NCBI GenBank assembly: GCA_013397075.1
Contig: VWZS01000496.1
Location: forward strand, 2,054,249-2,118,248
From: Rhabdornis inornatus
Lineage: Eukaryota > Chordata > Aves > Passeriformes > Rhabdornithidae
Length of the DNA stretch: 64,000 nt
Reading direction: 5' to 3'
The first letter of the stretch is position 1; every line of letters begins with the position of its first letter. The notes below the pieces were generated by a model. The model was not told the DNA's origin. It saw only the letters and a list, made by a program, of their open reading frames with translations, and made no database searches. Both the position numbers and the translations under genes were made by a program. Below, in pieces: positions 13,201-27,500 of the stretch.

Positions 13201-16200
13201 TGCCATTTCTCAGATTTCACTATGCAAGTTAACACCTTACAGGCCTTCTCTTTCACCACTTTCAAAAACAGCATCTACAATGAAGGGAGAAACACCAGCT
13301 AACTCTAGGCTTAAGGGGTTTGTGCAGGATTTGGAAGACTAAGGTATGTTCCCAACCCAGTGACAGGCTTCTCATGACCCTGGTGAAATTAGTCCAGGCA
13401 AGACAGCAAGAGACCTGAGTGTAGGATGCTCTAGAGTTCAAGCTCCTTCTCTGCCTGAAGTCACATCAGCTGTGCTTCTTCCTAGGCTTAGTCTCTCTCC
13501 CTGGTATACAATCCACAAGGGACACACAGATAATCACAGTTTCTCTAGAACACAGACACTGCACTCACCCAAGGCTGCAGGTGATTAACCAGCTCTGAAA
13601 GGGGGACGTGGTGCTGCACAATCAAACACAGTAGTAAAGAGCCTGCTCAAGGATGACAGGAGCTGTAATGCAAAATAAAGCTACTTCTACAGGACAGACT
13701 AAAAGAGTTAAATATCCTATCACCTAGCCAAATCAACTTCTCACTTAAACTGAGATCCAAGTACCCCCAAGGCAGGTGCCAGTCCTCCCTATATTGTGTA
13801 GGGAAGGGTTCTCAGCCCCTCAGTGCTGTGGATCTTGCTGCCTGACAAAACCCCTTTTATCCACCAAGACCACAACATTTCTGTATTTCCACTTTCTACA
13901 GATATGCTGGGAGACTCCAAGTTTGAGGCACAGAGTCACTGTGGTAGCAGGAATTATACAAGCATCTCACACATAATTTCAGGAGATCAGCTCCTAATTT
14001 GGGACCATATTGTCCCCAATGAGACCTTGGTATTTTATTAAAATCATCAACTTAAATAGGTGGCTGAATACCAATAGAGATTGATGACAACAGCCACACA
14101 CAAACCGATAACTTCTTTTCCCCTCTATCATGGCAAGTTAATTACAAAAGCAGTACTCGTGACTATATTTTTACATAAATAAGAACTGCCACTGACATAA
14201 ATATGAGTTTAGCATGAGCTAGACATACATTTATATAATTCCTACTAATAGGAACATTTGGAGCTGTCAACAGTGATTTGAGTATAACACTAAGTAGCAT
14301 GAAGAGACAGCCATAAACACTCCTTATTGATTCAACTTGCAAGAAGAAGGTCAGGGGACAAAAAGCAAAGCAAAACAAAACCCAGAACTTGTCAGATGGA
14401 AAAGGACAAAACCAGTTGGAAAATAATTTTATTTTTCAGACTTCTAAGAAAATTTACAAACAATGGTGGTGTAAAAAAAAAAAAAAGGAACACCCTATAA
14501 AAAAAGTTGACATTTCTCAAACTATAGTATCAATGGAAGTTACAGAGCAACAAGCATACAAGGAAATTCATCAAATTAGTATTAGTTAAGTAGTTAAAAA
14601 CGTAATAAGTCTAATAGTAAATCTCTACAGCTTACTCAGAAATTGTAACAATCAATCCTGAGCTTAAATTATACTTACAATAGACAATGAATTCACCTCT
14701 GCAATCATCTACAGCACTGAAATCAACTAGGTCAAATTACACAGCAAAGGCACACCTTGGAAATCTGTAAAGGACATCTTGAGCACAGCACAATTACGTA
14801 CAACAGAAAGCAAATCACCTTGCATGCTTGCTTCTTAGTCCCCAGTGTCTAATATGAAATACCATATACAAATAATAGAAGCAATATTTAGTAACTCTTT
14901 TCATGCTGGTTCTATTTTTCATGCAGAGTGACAGAAAGGCTTCCTTGCCCTGTTTTCTGTTTGAGCCTTGCCATTTTCCCAGGGTCTGCTCTCCCTGTTT
15001 TCATCATCATCTTCATCATTAGAGGAGCATGTGGATCTTAGCAAGTCAGTCCCAGTCAGGACCCCTACCATGCCCTCCACACATGCACATCTTCATCTGC
15101 AACCTCTCTCCAACTCTTCACATGCTGAACTCCAACATGCGCACGCAACATGCCCAAACCTAACCTCCACTTGCAAAAGTTTATGTACAGGGCACAAAAC
15201 AAAGAAATGTTTATAGTCCTAATTAGTGCTGCAGACTTTCCTCTACTGGGGTCACTTTAAATAGTAGGCATTTAAAAGCCATTAACACAATTTAATTAAC
15301 AGCTTAACTCAAAATTGCAAAGGAACTCCAAACACCAGCACATTAAAGCTTTTTTAACACAAATTTGAATAAACACAAAAACCTGGTGTTTTCATCAATC
15401 CATAAATCAACTCTTTCTGGCCCTAACTTAAATATGTTCTGTTCAAAGTAGAAGGAGTAATAATTATCTTTTAGTTACAGCCTATGGATTTGTGCTTTCA
15501 ATGTACTCATCAGGAGAAACACCAAAGACAGCGTCCATTAAATACTGCTAAAATAACTCATTCTTGACAGTTCAAGAGAGTGCAAAGGGTTATTTTTTTT
15601 TCAAAAGTAAAAACAAACCTATGAATCATTCAATTTAATGAGACTTCTTTTGTGACTGCTTATAAATGGGTTCTTGACTAAAAAAATAGCAGACGTGCAT
15701 ATCTCATGCTAAAACAAAAGTTAGTATGAAGGTTGCACCAGTGTTTATCACTGAATTTTTTTAAGTATAGACAATATCTGAAATTCTTGCCAATTTCTCT
15801 TATTAGGGCAGCCAGAAACACCGTTAAACCTGAGCATTTTGCAATAAAAGATGTGGGTATTTATATCACTGGGGTCAACAGGCAGTTGTGGTGACATAAT
15901 TTAGCTTTTACTGATTTTGAAGATATCCAATGGAATACTCACTTTCAGCTTCCCATCTTCCACAGATACCCAGGGTAAGATCTGATAAATTTACATCTAA
16001 ACCAACAATTCTGATCACCCAGAAACATTTAGACCATTAGACCATGTGAGCTAATTGTACCTGAATAACTTTTTTCCTCTCTGACTGTAATAAAGCCACC
16101 TTTGAGCTTTCTAATCCCAAAGCAGAGTCCTTCCTGAAATCAGTCTTGGTCATTTTTCCCAAATTCTCTCTAACTACGGAGAGCAGCCACTGGAAGCCAA

Positions 16201-17628
16201 CAGCAAACACACAGCTGTGCACCCCACTGCCTGCAGCCACACTTCCAGAACTGGGCTAGAGTGCTTGTGAGGGCCTGTGGTGCAGGTGGCTAGCAAGGAT
16301 AGCCTTGGAAGATCACTGATCCTACTGATCACAGCCTTAGAAAACTTGTCCCACAAGTGCCTCCCTACCTGCCAAGTGCTGCAGGTACATGACACAGTAA
16401 CATCCAAGGTGCTGTGACGGGGCTGCACAAGTGTCCCAGCCAGAGAGAGCTTTCTAGTTTGCAAATATGTGAAGGCACTTGATGCAAATGCATGAAAACA
16501 CGTAATGAGAAGAAAACAATCCCTCAAATTTATAACCTTTTAATTTTTCTTTCATCACCTACTAGGCATTCAAGCCCTTTTCATAGCAGTGGTTTATGTA
16601 ATCTCACATTTAATTAAATGCACACACTTCAATGGCAGTGTTTAATTCCTCATGCTGAAGTCTCTCTTGCTAAATCCTTGCTTCACACATTCCCTAAATT
16701 AAGCACTCCCTCTAACCTTCCTTCTCCCTTTGAACAGCTCACTAATACAAGCAGCTTTACCTTCTTCTAGTTTAGCAAACACATTCACAAAAAAAGAAAA
16801 AAATCTTCTTCTCCAGCATGGATAAAATCAGATACATTTTCCTGCAATGTACAATTAACGTATAAAGCTTATTGCCATGAAAAGACAAGAATGTAGCGGA
16901 TACAAAAAGAATTTATAAGAATATCAAAGTCTTAGTAACAGATACTGGCAAATGTGTTTGGAAAGGCAGGTGAACCTCCCCAGTTTAGGTATTAAATCTT
17001 TATGTGACTGGTGATGAAAAATAAATTTTCCTGCAAATAAACCGTCCTGTCTGTAGACTGCTAGTGAGTTTTTGTGTACCTGCTCTAAAGTACTTGTCAT
17101 TGGCCAGTCACATTACTGACTGACTTGACTATCTTGTATTTCCCCAGTGAGAAACAGGTCTAACCTGGCTTCTTGTGCAAGGCATGTTCAAATTACAGTA
17201 ACAAAGAAAAGAAAAACATCAATAAAATAAAAGTATGCACTCAGATCTCCTTAAGAGCAACACATATTATTTGACTTCCCTTCTTTCTTTGTAAATACCA
17301 GCAGCAAGACAGGTCAGTGTCTTTCATGCTTGCTTGCCATTATAGGACAAATCCAGTGCCTGAAAAACTTCTCTTTCACTTACATGTACCCAAAGCCAAA
17401 ATTGGCTGATTTAAAAGTAATGATTGTGGTCTATATTGTTCAGTGTTTCCTTGACTAGGCACAGATTTTCAGGAAACCATGTGCTAAGCCTCTCCATTTC
17501 AGCACAAACAGAAAAAGTTATTACCTGCTCAGAGTATAAAGGAAACAATATTACTTATGACCTACAACTTATATAACTTTAAATTAATCATGCTATATTA
17601 ACTAAGGTTCGTTAGCATCCGCTCAGTG
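1256..17628. other. Intergenic region downstream of DOK7
   Basis: About 16 kb of AT-rich sequence. No exon of a known gene was recognised on either strand; the longest open frames (for example 7550-7966 and 5861-6226) lack motifs. The part just below 17629 should hold the DOK7 3' UTR. Reading leftwards, I found no minus-strand AATAAA for about 3 kb. There are three ATTAAA variants, at 16538-16543, 16609-16614 and 16641-16646. In human the next gene on this side is LRPAP1, but none of its exons were recognised here. A 14-bp tandem duplication (ttaaaatatacccc) lies near 2463-2490. Confidence 0.5.
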
Positions 17629-18515
17629 TTAGGTATTTACCTTTAGTCCACCACAGACTGGACAAGATGAAAAAAGAGCTCTTGTCATCCCAAGGTGGGG
17701 GCTACATGTGTCACAGGGGTCAGCTGAGGCCCCACCAGGTGGTGACAGCTCACTACTTTTGGAGTCTGACACCTGTCCTTGTGGTTTGCTGTCTGACCAC
17801 CTTGAAACAAAATCCACATATGTCTCATCACTTGAGTCCTTGCTGCTTTCTGTGAGTAAGGATGAAGGCCTCCCTCTGTGCTGGCTGTGCTCAGGTCCTC
17901 TCCGTGCCTCCAAGTGTGGTCGTAGCAGTTTTGGGTCACTGGCACTTTGAGCAGGCAGTACCTGGTCCTTGGATAGTGTGGAATCTGCACTCTTCAGCTG
18001 CACTTCTTTAGAAGCTGCCTGTAACACACTCCTGGGTATATCATAAATGTGTCTGATAGAGCTGGGAACCTGATACTCTGATCCCACACCTCTCTGGGAC
18101 TCACTGTGAGGACAAGTACACAGACTCTGATCTGAGGGAAAGTTCAATGGCAAGCTTAGCAAGGATCCAAACTCATCACCATGGCAAATGTCTAGGCTCC
18201 CAGCATAGGAAGAGAAGCTCCCAGAGTAGGAAGAGTGACTACCAGTAGCTATTCCACTGTCAGAAGAACTCTGACGACCTATTTCCTGCAGATGTCTGGA
18301 CTGGAGGGGCTTTGGAGGGGGTTTACTGGTGCCATGTGCCCCTTCTGGAAGGGTCTTTTCTTCTCCCAGGTGAATGCCCTTTGCAGCTGCCAGTCCATGG
18401 CTCTCCTGAGAGGTGCTGGCTGGAGACTGCTCAGGCCACACTGTCAACCTGCTCCCAATGCTGACATCCGAGTGGCTGGTATCCGAAGATGAGCTTGAAA
18501 TACTCCTATCATCTC
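17629..18515 (-). CDS. DOK7: DOK7 coding exon 7 (last)
   Basis: 887 bp encoding residues 254-548. It opens with GDDRSISSSSSDTSHSDVS and continues through a proline patch (KPPPKPLQ), GRQSSSDSGIATGSHSSYS, and the two tyrosine motifs YQVP (Y401) and YDIP (Y411). Y486 lies in DETYVDF. It ends CPVCGGLKVNT with a TAA at 17629-17631. The acceptor is cctag just right of 18515. In human DOK7 this tail becomes tyrosine-phosphorylated after MuSK activation and recruits Crk and Crk-L. The bases at the C-terminus also form a good splice donor (AAG|gtaaat, exon end 17641), so transcripts that skip this stop are possible. Confidence 0.95.
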
Positions 18516-21500
18516 CTAGGAAAGAAGGAAACACATCAACCTACGTTTAAAGCACAATCAACAGACTCAAGCATGGCAAGTATGTACAAACAGGAAGGGC
18601 CCTGAGATTCCATCTGCTTTTTGTAAGTGGAACTGCCGTCAGAAAGACAGAATTCCTGCAGTAACTCACAACCCCACGGGAAAAATAAAATGCAATGGTA
18701 TGTTACCTTGCCATAACCCTACCACACTGTGGAACATATTACATTCAAGGCTAAATTTTTTAACTTTATGCACCAAGTTCTCCCCTTTTCAAACATATTT
18801 TACTTTCATACAGTTAATTGGGTTGCTGTACCAAAATACAATCATACATCACTGTAGAAATAAAAATAAGAATAATACTGTTATAAAAATGTTTACATAT
18901 CCATATACAAAAATATCTTCTGTGATTCATTTATACCTATATTGCAAGATTTTTTCCTCAATTATAGTTGCAAGAAAGGCATTTTAAAAGATAATTACTG
19001 CCATCAAAGACAGAATACGAATGAAAAAAAAACTAAACATTGGCATGAAAGGGCACAAGGACAAAATACAAACATCACACAAGCAAATACAAAACCACTT
19101 TCTTGTAGCACACAGAGTCCACAATGTTATTTTCTTCTTTCTTAATAAAACCAATGTGAAAACAAAGGCAGAAACTGTTTATGAGGTTGGAGAATGATTT
19201 CTGACCAGAAGGACTGAATTAAAAAAAAAAAACAAAAAAAAACCAGACATGCTTATCTGTCAAGTCTCATTTGTTTTCTATCCATTCAGTTAAGCTTAGC
19301 TATGTGCTAATTAAGAAAAACCTCAGGAAGTCTCACTGGAATTCAGTCACAAACCACATTACCCAGCAGTGTCTAGGCCAAAGCAGCCATGGACATGTAT
19401 GTAAGCATATAATTAAGCTCCTGAGGATCTACACAGGGACTTGTTTTTTTAGGCTTGTAAGCTTTAGAGTCAAGAGCAAAGCACATGTTTAGATGATCTA
19501 ACTTCAGCTACTAAACAGGTCAAATGGCAGTTCAGGGCATAAGCCCTTTTACAAATCCAGTGCTAGGCACCAATTCTACTTTGATACACTCACAACTCCA
19601 GAAAAAGTATGTACAGATAGCAGAGGAAAGCAGAGGAGTCCTATGTTTTACTGCAAAAATCTGCTTTAAGCCTGATGTGTGAACCCTACAAGTGAGTCCA
19701 TCTCACAGACTGCACTAAGGTACTTAAGCAATATCAGATTTGATGCAGACAGTTCTTTTCAAGTTTTATATGCAAAAATTCAGTAGGACTCAGTATCCTA
19801 AATGGTCTTCCTGGGTTAATAGTGTTTGATTCAAAACCCAGGCTGCTGAATTGAAAACCTCCAATCTACATCAAAGGACTTCAGACAATGTTGTTAACTG
19901 CCTCACAAGAAACATAACAAATCGAATGTCTTGACCATTTCTCTATTATTTTTCTTGTAAGTTCCACACCTTATAACACAGGCCATATAACTTTTAAAGC
20001 CTGGGTAAGAAGGAACATAATGTAATTTTATTTAATTAAAGGTATTTCTTACCTCCACAACCTTGGCGACTTGTATGGGACAGCAAGCTCAAGCGCTTTT
20101 CTAATTGCAAAGCTTCATGAGCCAATCTTTCTTCTGAATAGGCTGGGTTTGTACTTGGATCTTTAAAAAACAGAAAATAAATACATAAATAAAGAAGGTA
20201 GCACAGAAAATAAATAAAAAATAAGGAAAGAGAAAAAAATATTCTTATGCTTGAAATGCTGATTGGAAAAATGTATGGGACAATCTGACTTCAAGCACAT
20301 CCTGAACATGTGCTACATAGTAAATTAAAATTAAAAATGTCTAGGATTTTCAGAGATTATACCCAATATCTGTAATAGTTACCACTAGGGACAGAACACT
20401 GAAAAGCCCAGCACCAAAGTCAATAGCTACAGAAATAATTAGCATCCAGCAAGTTTAGAGGACGTGAAAGCTAATTTGACTCACATTAAAATCTGCCCTG
20501 AATTCACTGGATTCACTGGCAATTTTAACACTCAGACCAAATTTTTCATCCTGGAAATTTACAAATCTACAGCATGAAGGCAGAATCACAGTGTTTAAAC
20601 TCACATCTTCCAATCCAGATCATCTATTTACAAAGGCTTTGTTTTCAAGTTGGATGTTCAGATGTCATTAAGTTCAGATGTCAGAGATAAAATAAGCAAC
20701 CTGGTGGCTCTCTGTCCTCATATTTAATACAAGACAAGTTAGGATGATATAAACCACTTCTAAAATGTACTGTCATGGATTTTCCCCATACATTTTACTG
20801 AGTTTGCCATTCCAGCTGAGATTATTTCACTGAAGGCGGCTCATTATGTTCCAAAAAAAGTAGAAAGACCAAAAGCCAAACAGAACGTAGAAGCAGTATC
20901 ATCAGTAAAACAGGGCAGTTTCCTCTCAATCATTTTATTTCCAGCAGGCACAACAATAAAACCAGATGTTGGAAGTAATCATAACCATTATCCAATGAGA
21001 AACCTTATGGATTCCTTCAAATAGCACTGAGGGGTGTGTCAGGTTCAGCAGTTGCAGAGGATATGAACTTCATGATCACTACAAACCTCAGTAATTCCTA
21101 TTAATACACAGGGAAAGTAATTAATGACACCAAAAAGACATTAGCTTCCTCACAACTGCTGCTCTTGTATATCTGATCAACTGGGCAGCAGAAGCACACC
21201 ATAAAAACACTGAATCATTCAATAAGAGGGGGGAAAAAGGATGAAAAAGGGCTATACATTGTTGTGATTGAGTTAGTAAGACAAAAACCAGTTGGAAAGA
21301 CAAAAGAAAAGTTTCATTTGCAGCCCAGGTCTTTTAGTTTTAAAAGACTTGGTTTGGATATTGTCAACATAGCAGTCAAAGCAAGCTCATAATCAGGGGA
21401 AGGAGCACTGCCTGGTCAGCTGAAGCTCCATGGGAGCTCTCTCTATTATCAACTGCCCTGAGAAACAAATTGCCTCATCTCTTCTCCCTAACCATATTCA

Positions 21501-24500
21501 CTTTCTGACCTGTCCTAGGTAGGAACAGAAATGACAAGTAATGAACTTTCTAACTTTCTCTCCCATGTCAAGGAGGTTTCCATCTTTGGCAGTCTACAAT
21601 CTGGGTAAGAAGAGCAGAAAAACCAAGATATGCACAATCCATCTGTATCAACATGCAACTGGAACCCAAGGGTGTTCTAACAGGGACAAGGCAACAATGC
21701 CTATGACAATCAGGGTCTGTGACCTCTGTGCCTCCCAGCTCAGACAGTGCTTGACACACTCCAAACTTAGAACAGAAAACAAGACTGTCTGATGTGGATT
21801 ATTTTGTTAGGTATCCATTCCTATTCACACTGCAAGACAGCTTACATTGGGCATTGACTAGTTCAAACCTGTGCAACTGCTTACTCAAAACAAAACCGCC
21901 AATGCTTCCACATGGATCTCTGCCAAAGGAAAACAGAACATTTGGCCACCAGCACCTATGGTGCAACCCAGACAGGTCCATACAAGGATCTGCTCAGTAG
22001 CATACAGCATTACAAGCTGCTGCCCATGTTTTAATGTCCTCTGTTCCAGTTACTCTGCTGTACCTAGTTAAACGCCTTATCCCAAAAAAGGTTCAAGAAA
22101 GATGATCTACGAGCACTTCGAGCATAAAGTTGTCATAACAGATTAGCAAATTGGTCAAACCAAGATGCAAGCAGACACTAACTCTTCCCACACCAAGGAA
22201 CTGCCAGTAGGAAAGGTCCTTTCACTTTACTCAGAATACGACTACTTGACAAATGCAGATTTTCAGTACATTATTAGGGCACCTACACAACAACTAGTTT
22301 ATTAACTAAATGATGTCCCTCTTACAGGCAGCAAAAGATATAATTTAAAAAAAAATGGTCAAAGAACTGATCTTGTCAAATTGGCTTATAATAAAATACA
22401 AGATGAGGTAGGAGGGAAGTTTAAGTCAGAAGGCTTGTACTTCACATGTTCAATTGCTTCCAGAAGCCAAATTCCCTGTCAGCTGCACGGCTACAGAACA
22501 CACTAGGTTTCACCCAAGAACATGAAATCTCTAGGCATACTTACTGTCTTTCCTCAGCAAGTTCTAGGAAATACCTAGAGAAAGAACTTCAAAACCTGAC
22601 AAACACATATAGTCTAAATTTTAGGTAATTATCTATCAGTCTTACCTAAGTCTTTGTTTCACCTTTAATCTTTTCTGCTAATAAGCCAGACTTCTATGGA
22701 AAACACACACAATACTATTCCCCAGAAGTAACAGATTCTTATATCAGTATTTTTGTTTACAGATGACCAAGCCCTAATCAGGAAGTTTTCCTACAGGATC
22801 AAACTATGGACTGAAGTCACTGGCAGCCACTTTTTAGGGACCAATCCTTACTGGAGTGCATAACCTATGACCTCCCACAAGTGCTGTTGTAATAACCCTT
22901 TTCTTAGTAAGTTCTTAGTCCATAATGCTACAAAGTTGGGTTTGTTGGCATTGTCTTCTGCATGCCTAACACACAACCTGTAAATAACTGTGTGTCGATT
23001 TACCACATCAGTAACTCAGGGGACAGAAGCAGCACGACTGGTACTAAGGCAGCTGTCCGAGGAAGTTCTGACAGCTTCTGCCCACATAACATCCGAGAGT
23101 AGCTCCAAGAACAATTAGTACCTTCATTTCCCAAACTCTTAACAAATGTATCCTGTCCTGTGATTCACTCAGGTCCTTCAATTAACAAAATTTTTATCAT
23201 TTTCCAATCAAACATGGATCCCTTTCTACGAGGAAAATAATCTCTTAAGTGAGGCAGTCATCAAAATCTTCTTAAACACTGCTTTTGGGCAAAGGGGAAG
23301 GATTACATCAAATTTAGCTGGACTAAAAATGCCTCTGCTGGAGATTTTATTTTTACATTACGTTGGTGGGTATTCATTAAAGCCACATCAGCTGCTCATC
23401 GTGGGAGATTTTAAATACTTTGGTAACATACGAATAAAGTGTCAGAGTAATTCAAAGCTCCAGGGTTGTTCAATAAGCACCTGTCAGGAAAAAATGTATT
23501 GTATCCAGTTCAGTCAGCAGCTACCTAATTGATTATAGGCACTTTTAAAATGCACCATTGGTTAATTACTTTGTTAAACAAAATTGAGTAAGTTGGGCTG
23601 AAAATCTCTCTTTTCTTTCTTCCTGTGTAATTGTAGGCACATTTGTAAATCAGCCCTGGACCCTCACCTTCTTGCTAACATCTCCACACCTTGTAAGATG
23701 TCTGGAGGAATGAAAAGATGTCCTAACAGTTTGAGGAGGATCCACTTGGTACAGATACTGCAGAAGGCAGCCACAGAGCTGTCTTGCAATGGCCAAAGAT
23801 GCATCAAGCTTCAACAAAAAGAAAGAGCATCAGATGGATCCTCAGCAGCACTTTACATTCTCCAGTCAGTCACAAAGCAGCCTGAAAAAGCTTCCAAAAT
23901 TAAAAGAGAGCATCCAGACTATCAACATTACACCTGGGGTCTTTCCAGACTGCAGGACTAGACTGTCAAATAATCAGATATAGAGAGTACTGGTCTACCC
24001 ACTGATCAAAGATATCACTGATGGACTCTTGGGTCTTTGCTGTGTTCAGGTTTGGCATTCAACGTGAATCTTTCTAGTGAAAAAAAGGAGTTCAACACAC
24101 CTGATAAACAAACATTTCTCAAATAATAAGCATGCAATTCAGTATAGATTACAAACCATGCAGTCAGTGATTCACTACTAAGTCCTTATCTAGACTTCTG
24201 TCAAGACAGAATGTAAAATTATCTGGACTGTTTTCTAAATATCTCTTCAAGGAAAAAAAAAGGGAGATCTTGCTAGCAGCCAGTTACAGCAGTTCTCTTC
24301 CAGCTAGTAGCTGGGGAAAACAAGCCATCCAAAGCCATCACTCATTTGAGTCCTTTACTCAAAATACACTTCCAAAAAATATCTAGATACCTATACCTAC
24401 ATGACCTTCACATTCCTGTCTTCTATGTCTTTGGGGGGGGTTTTATGAGACCTGATCATGCAGCTTTCAACAAATCAAAACCTCCAATCTGCTAATGGAG

Positions 24501-27500
24501 ATATCAATAGGACTATTTGGGTACAATAATGGACTCCCAAAATAAGTACGACAAGCAATAAACCAAAATGTTCTTTTCCTTTTCCAATTTATTTTGGATG
24601 TACACATAATGGAATTATTTTTTATTGTGAGAATAGTAATTTGATTCATTTCCAAAACATCACAGAATAATTCAGGTTGGAGGGGATCTCAGGAGTTCTC
24701 TCATCTGACCTGCTGCTCAAAGCTGGCCTACTGAGAGATTAGACCAGACTGTGATACCTTGCAAGGGTAAGTCAAGTTTATGAGCTCCACTGCACTGGAT
24801 TTTCATTGCATATTTTATAGATGACATCATAAAATACGTACAGCAATCATATATCCATGTGATAAGAACATCAAGCTTTTAAGGAAATACGGTATAGTTT
24901 TTAAAACTACAATCCTGAAAAGAAGATGTGAATATTGTCCTTGAGCAAACACCCCTTGCACACCCAGTTTACAAATTCCATTTGGATACTGGCTATTTTA
25001 CATTTGTTTAAGAATCACTATGGCAAGTAAGAAAACTGGTAATTTTTCAGTCCTCTTCAAACCATTCTCTACCATCTCCTATTAATTTCATGCTATCACA
25101 TAAATATTTCAGCACCCCTTTTAACCATAATTTTGAGCTGCTTGTACATGAAGCAACTGGCTTCAATTATTCATCTTTATCTTCACCTACAAAGACAAAG
25201 ACAAACTACATTGATTGCATAACATCTATAGATTATATTTGTGCTGTGGGTGTTGGTGGCCAACACTGTCACTGACTGTTTTTACCATATTACGTTCTTT
25301 CTCTGTACATTTGCCCTTTGTGTGTTTTCCTTGCTTGAAAATACCACAGTGCTTCAAGCATATTTCATGTTTAAGTTGGAAAGGTACAAACAAAGGCAAG
25401 ATGCCAAATTCAAGTAGCAAACTGTGAAGAGAAGGTTTCTCTAAAAGCTTTTTAATTGCACAAGAGCAGAATATTGCATACACAAAGTAAAGTTGAGGCT
25501 GTGCAGCATTCTGCACTGCAGTAAATATGAATTAGAGTAGAGGTTTCTTGGTAGAATCCCCAATCTGGAAGTTTTGATCTAGTTACCCGAGGTGTACAGA
25601 TAATTAATCTGTTTACAAGCTGATGCTTTCAAAGGTTGAGTGAATTTCAATAGTTGACACATGGTGCACAGCTGGCAGACTTGACCTTTTCAAGCAATAC
25701 AGTACATTCTGTGTAACAACATACTTGATAAGGAAAATTAGTTTATGGATGAATCACCAGAACTGTACATGTGTGTGTGCCTTCAACAGATCTCTACAAG
25801 CTTCTGCACAGGATAATAAATAGAGGAGAATATAAAAAAATATTTTTTTCCCAAGGAACGTGCACATAAGGAGGGACAACAAACTGGAAGAGATAAGGGT
25901 AAGATACACAGGAATGAAAGGTAGAGGGCTCACAGTAGCTTGGAAAAATAAAGGCAGAGGAGCCTACAAGTACATGAGCACAATTCTTGACAAAACACTT
26001 CCCTGTCCAGGGAAATGGATGAAATCAAATGGATGAGACTTTAATCGAAAGTACATCAAGCACAGAAGACAAACAAAGACCTCAGGAAAAAGATCTTCTC
26101 TTACAAAAAACACCAAATACTCCCCAGGACGTTCCAAATCCCTTCATGCACCTTGGTGAGGTCAGAGCTCCTGAAGGAGGGAAGAGATTGTGGTATGTGG
26201 CACAACAACCCACAAACACCAGAAGGGATAACTAACATGTGAAAGCAGATTTACTCCCACATGCTTCTGAAAAACAAATCTTCAAAGATTGTGCTAAAAT
26301 TAAAATTTTAAATAATTTTTTTAAAAAAAGACAACAGAATAGTTGCTTGTAGACTTAATTTTTCTGGACAGAAATTTTTGTTACATGAAAGATTTAGGGA
26401 TGTATATATGTGTGTATATATATACACACACATATTTTTAGATATGCAGAAAAATGTGTTCAATAGCAAAGCTTTACGTATAAACACTGATTTTTGTGCT
26501 TCTGTCGCTGGGTTTTTCTGTTTGCTGCTTTTTTTTTTAAACACTCCAGTGAATTGAATGCAAACATATACCATCACAAAAGAAAGACTTGTCTGCTAGT
26601 CTACTTGATTATTTAATTTACTTCTGCCTTACAACCATGAGAAAGACAACATGAGCTGAGTCTTGTGATTACTACATTTACTATTTTTTAACTAATAAGT
26701 ATTTTTTCATAATTTATTCTCACAAGCTTCACATAATTGAATGATCTAATAATCTAAAGATCTAATCTTCTCCATCACATTTCCTTCCTGCAGTTATCTT
26801 AATCTTATAACAGCAATAAAACAGCATTTAACAATTAACTGCCTTACACATACACAGAAACTCTAAGTATTCCACAAACCCCAGCTCATCCTTCACCATT
26901 CTTGCAACCTATTCCTACTGTATTCCACCACCAAATCACAGACAATTTTCTGTAATCTCATTTCTACACTTTCGTCCTGTTTGACAGAATCATTCTGACT
27001 CAATACTGTATTTCATCTGCTGAAATCAAAAGACAATAGGCTTTACTACGATACCATCCAAATTCCTCTTTGAGCATTGCAGTACATGCAGCATTTACCA
27101 TGAAATAGGAAAAGGAATTTAATCCTCACACATCAGGAAAAATCTAACAAGATGAAAAACTTAAATGCGATGTGGAGGCCTGACAAAGTTTTCTAAGGCT
27201 GACAAGACTTAGAAGATTGTGTTTTGCATAAGCTCAAAATGCTCCAGAAGTTAGTTTTCCATTAAACTATCAAAATAGCAATTCAGACATGGATCCAAGT
27301 TAAATGTGTAAGTTTAAAACTAAAAGTTAGGGTTCCTTTCAATTCAAATTCCCATCTTTTAGTACTGTTAAATAAGAGAGGGCTGGAGTTAGCAATTTAA
27401 CCAGAAATATGAATGAGCCAGAGCAGCGGGGGGAAACTGGGTACAACCAGCTTATAAATCTGGACGGTGACATTTCAGAATGAAAACCAATTTGCTCTCT

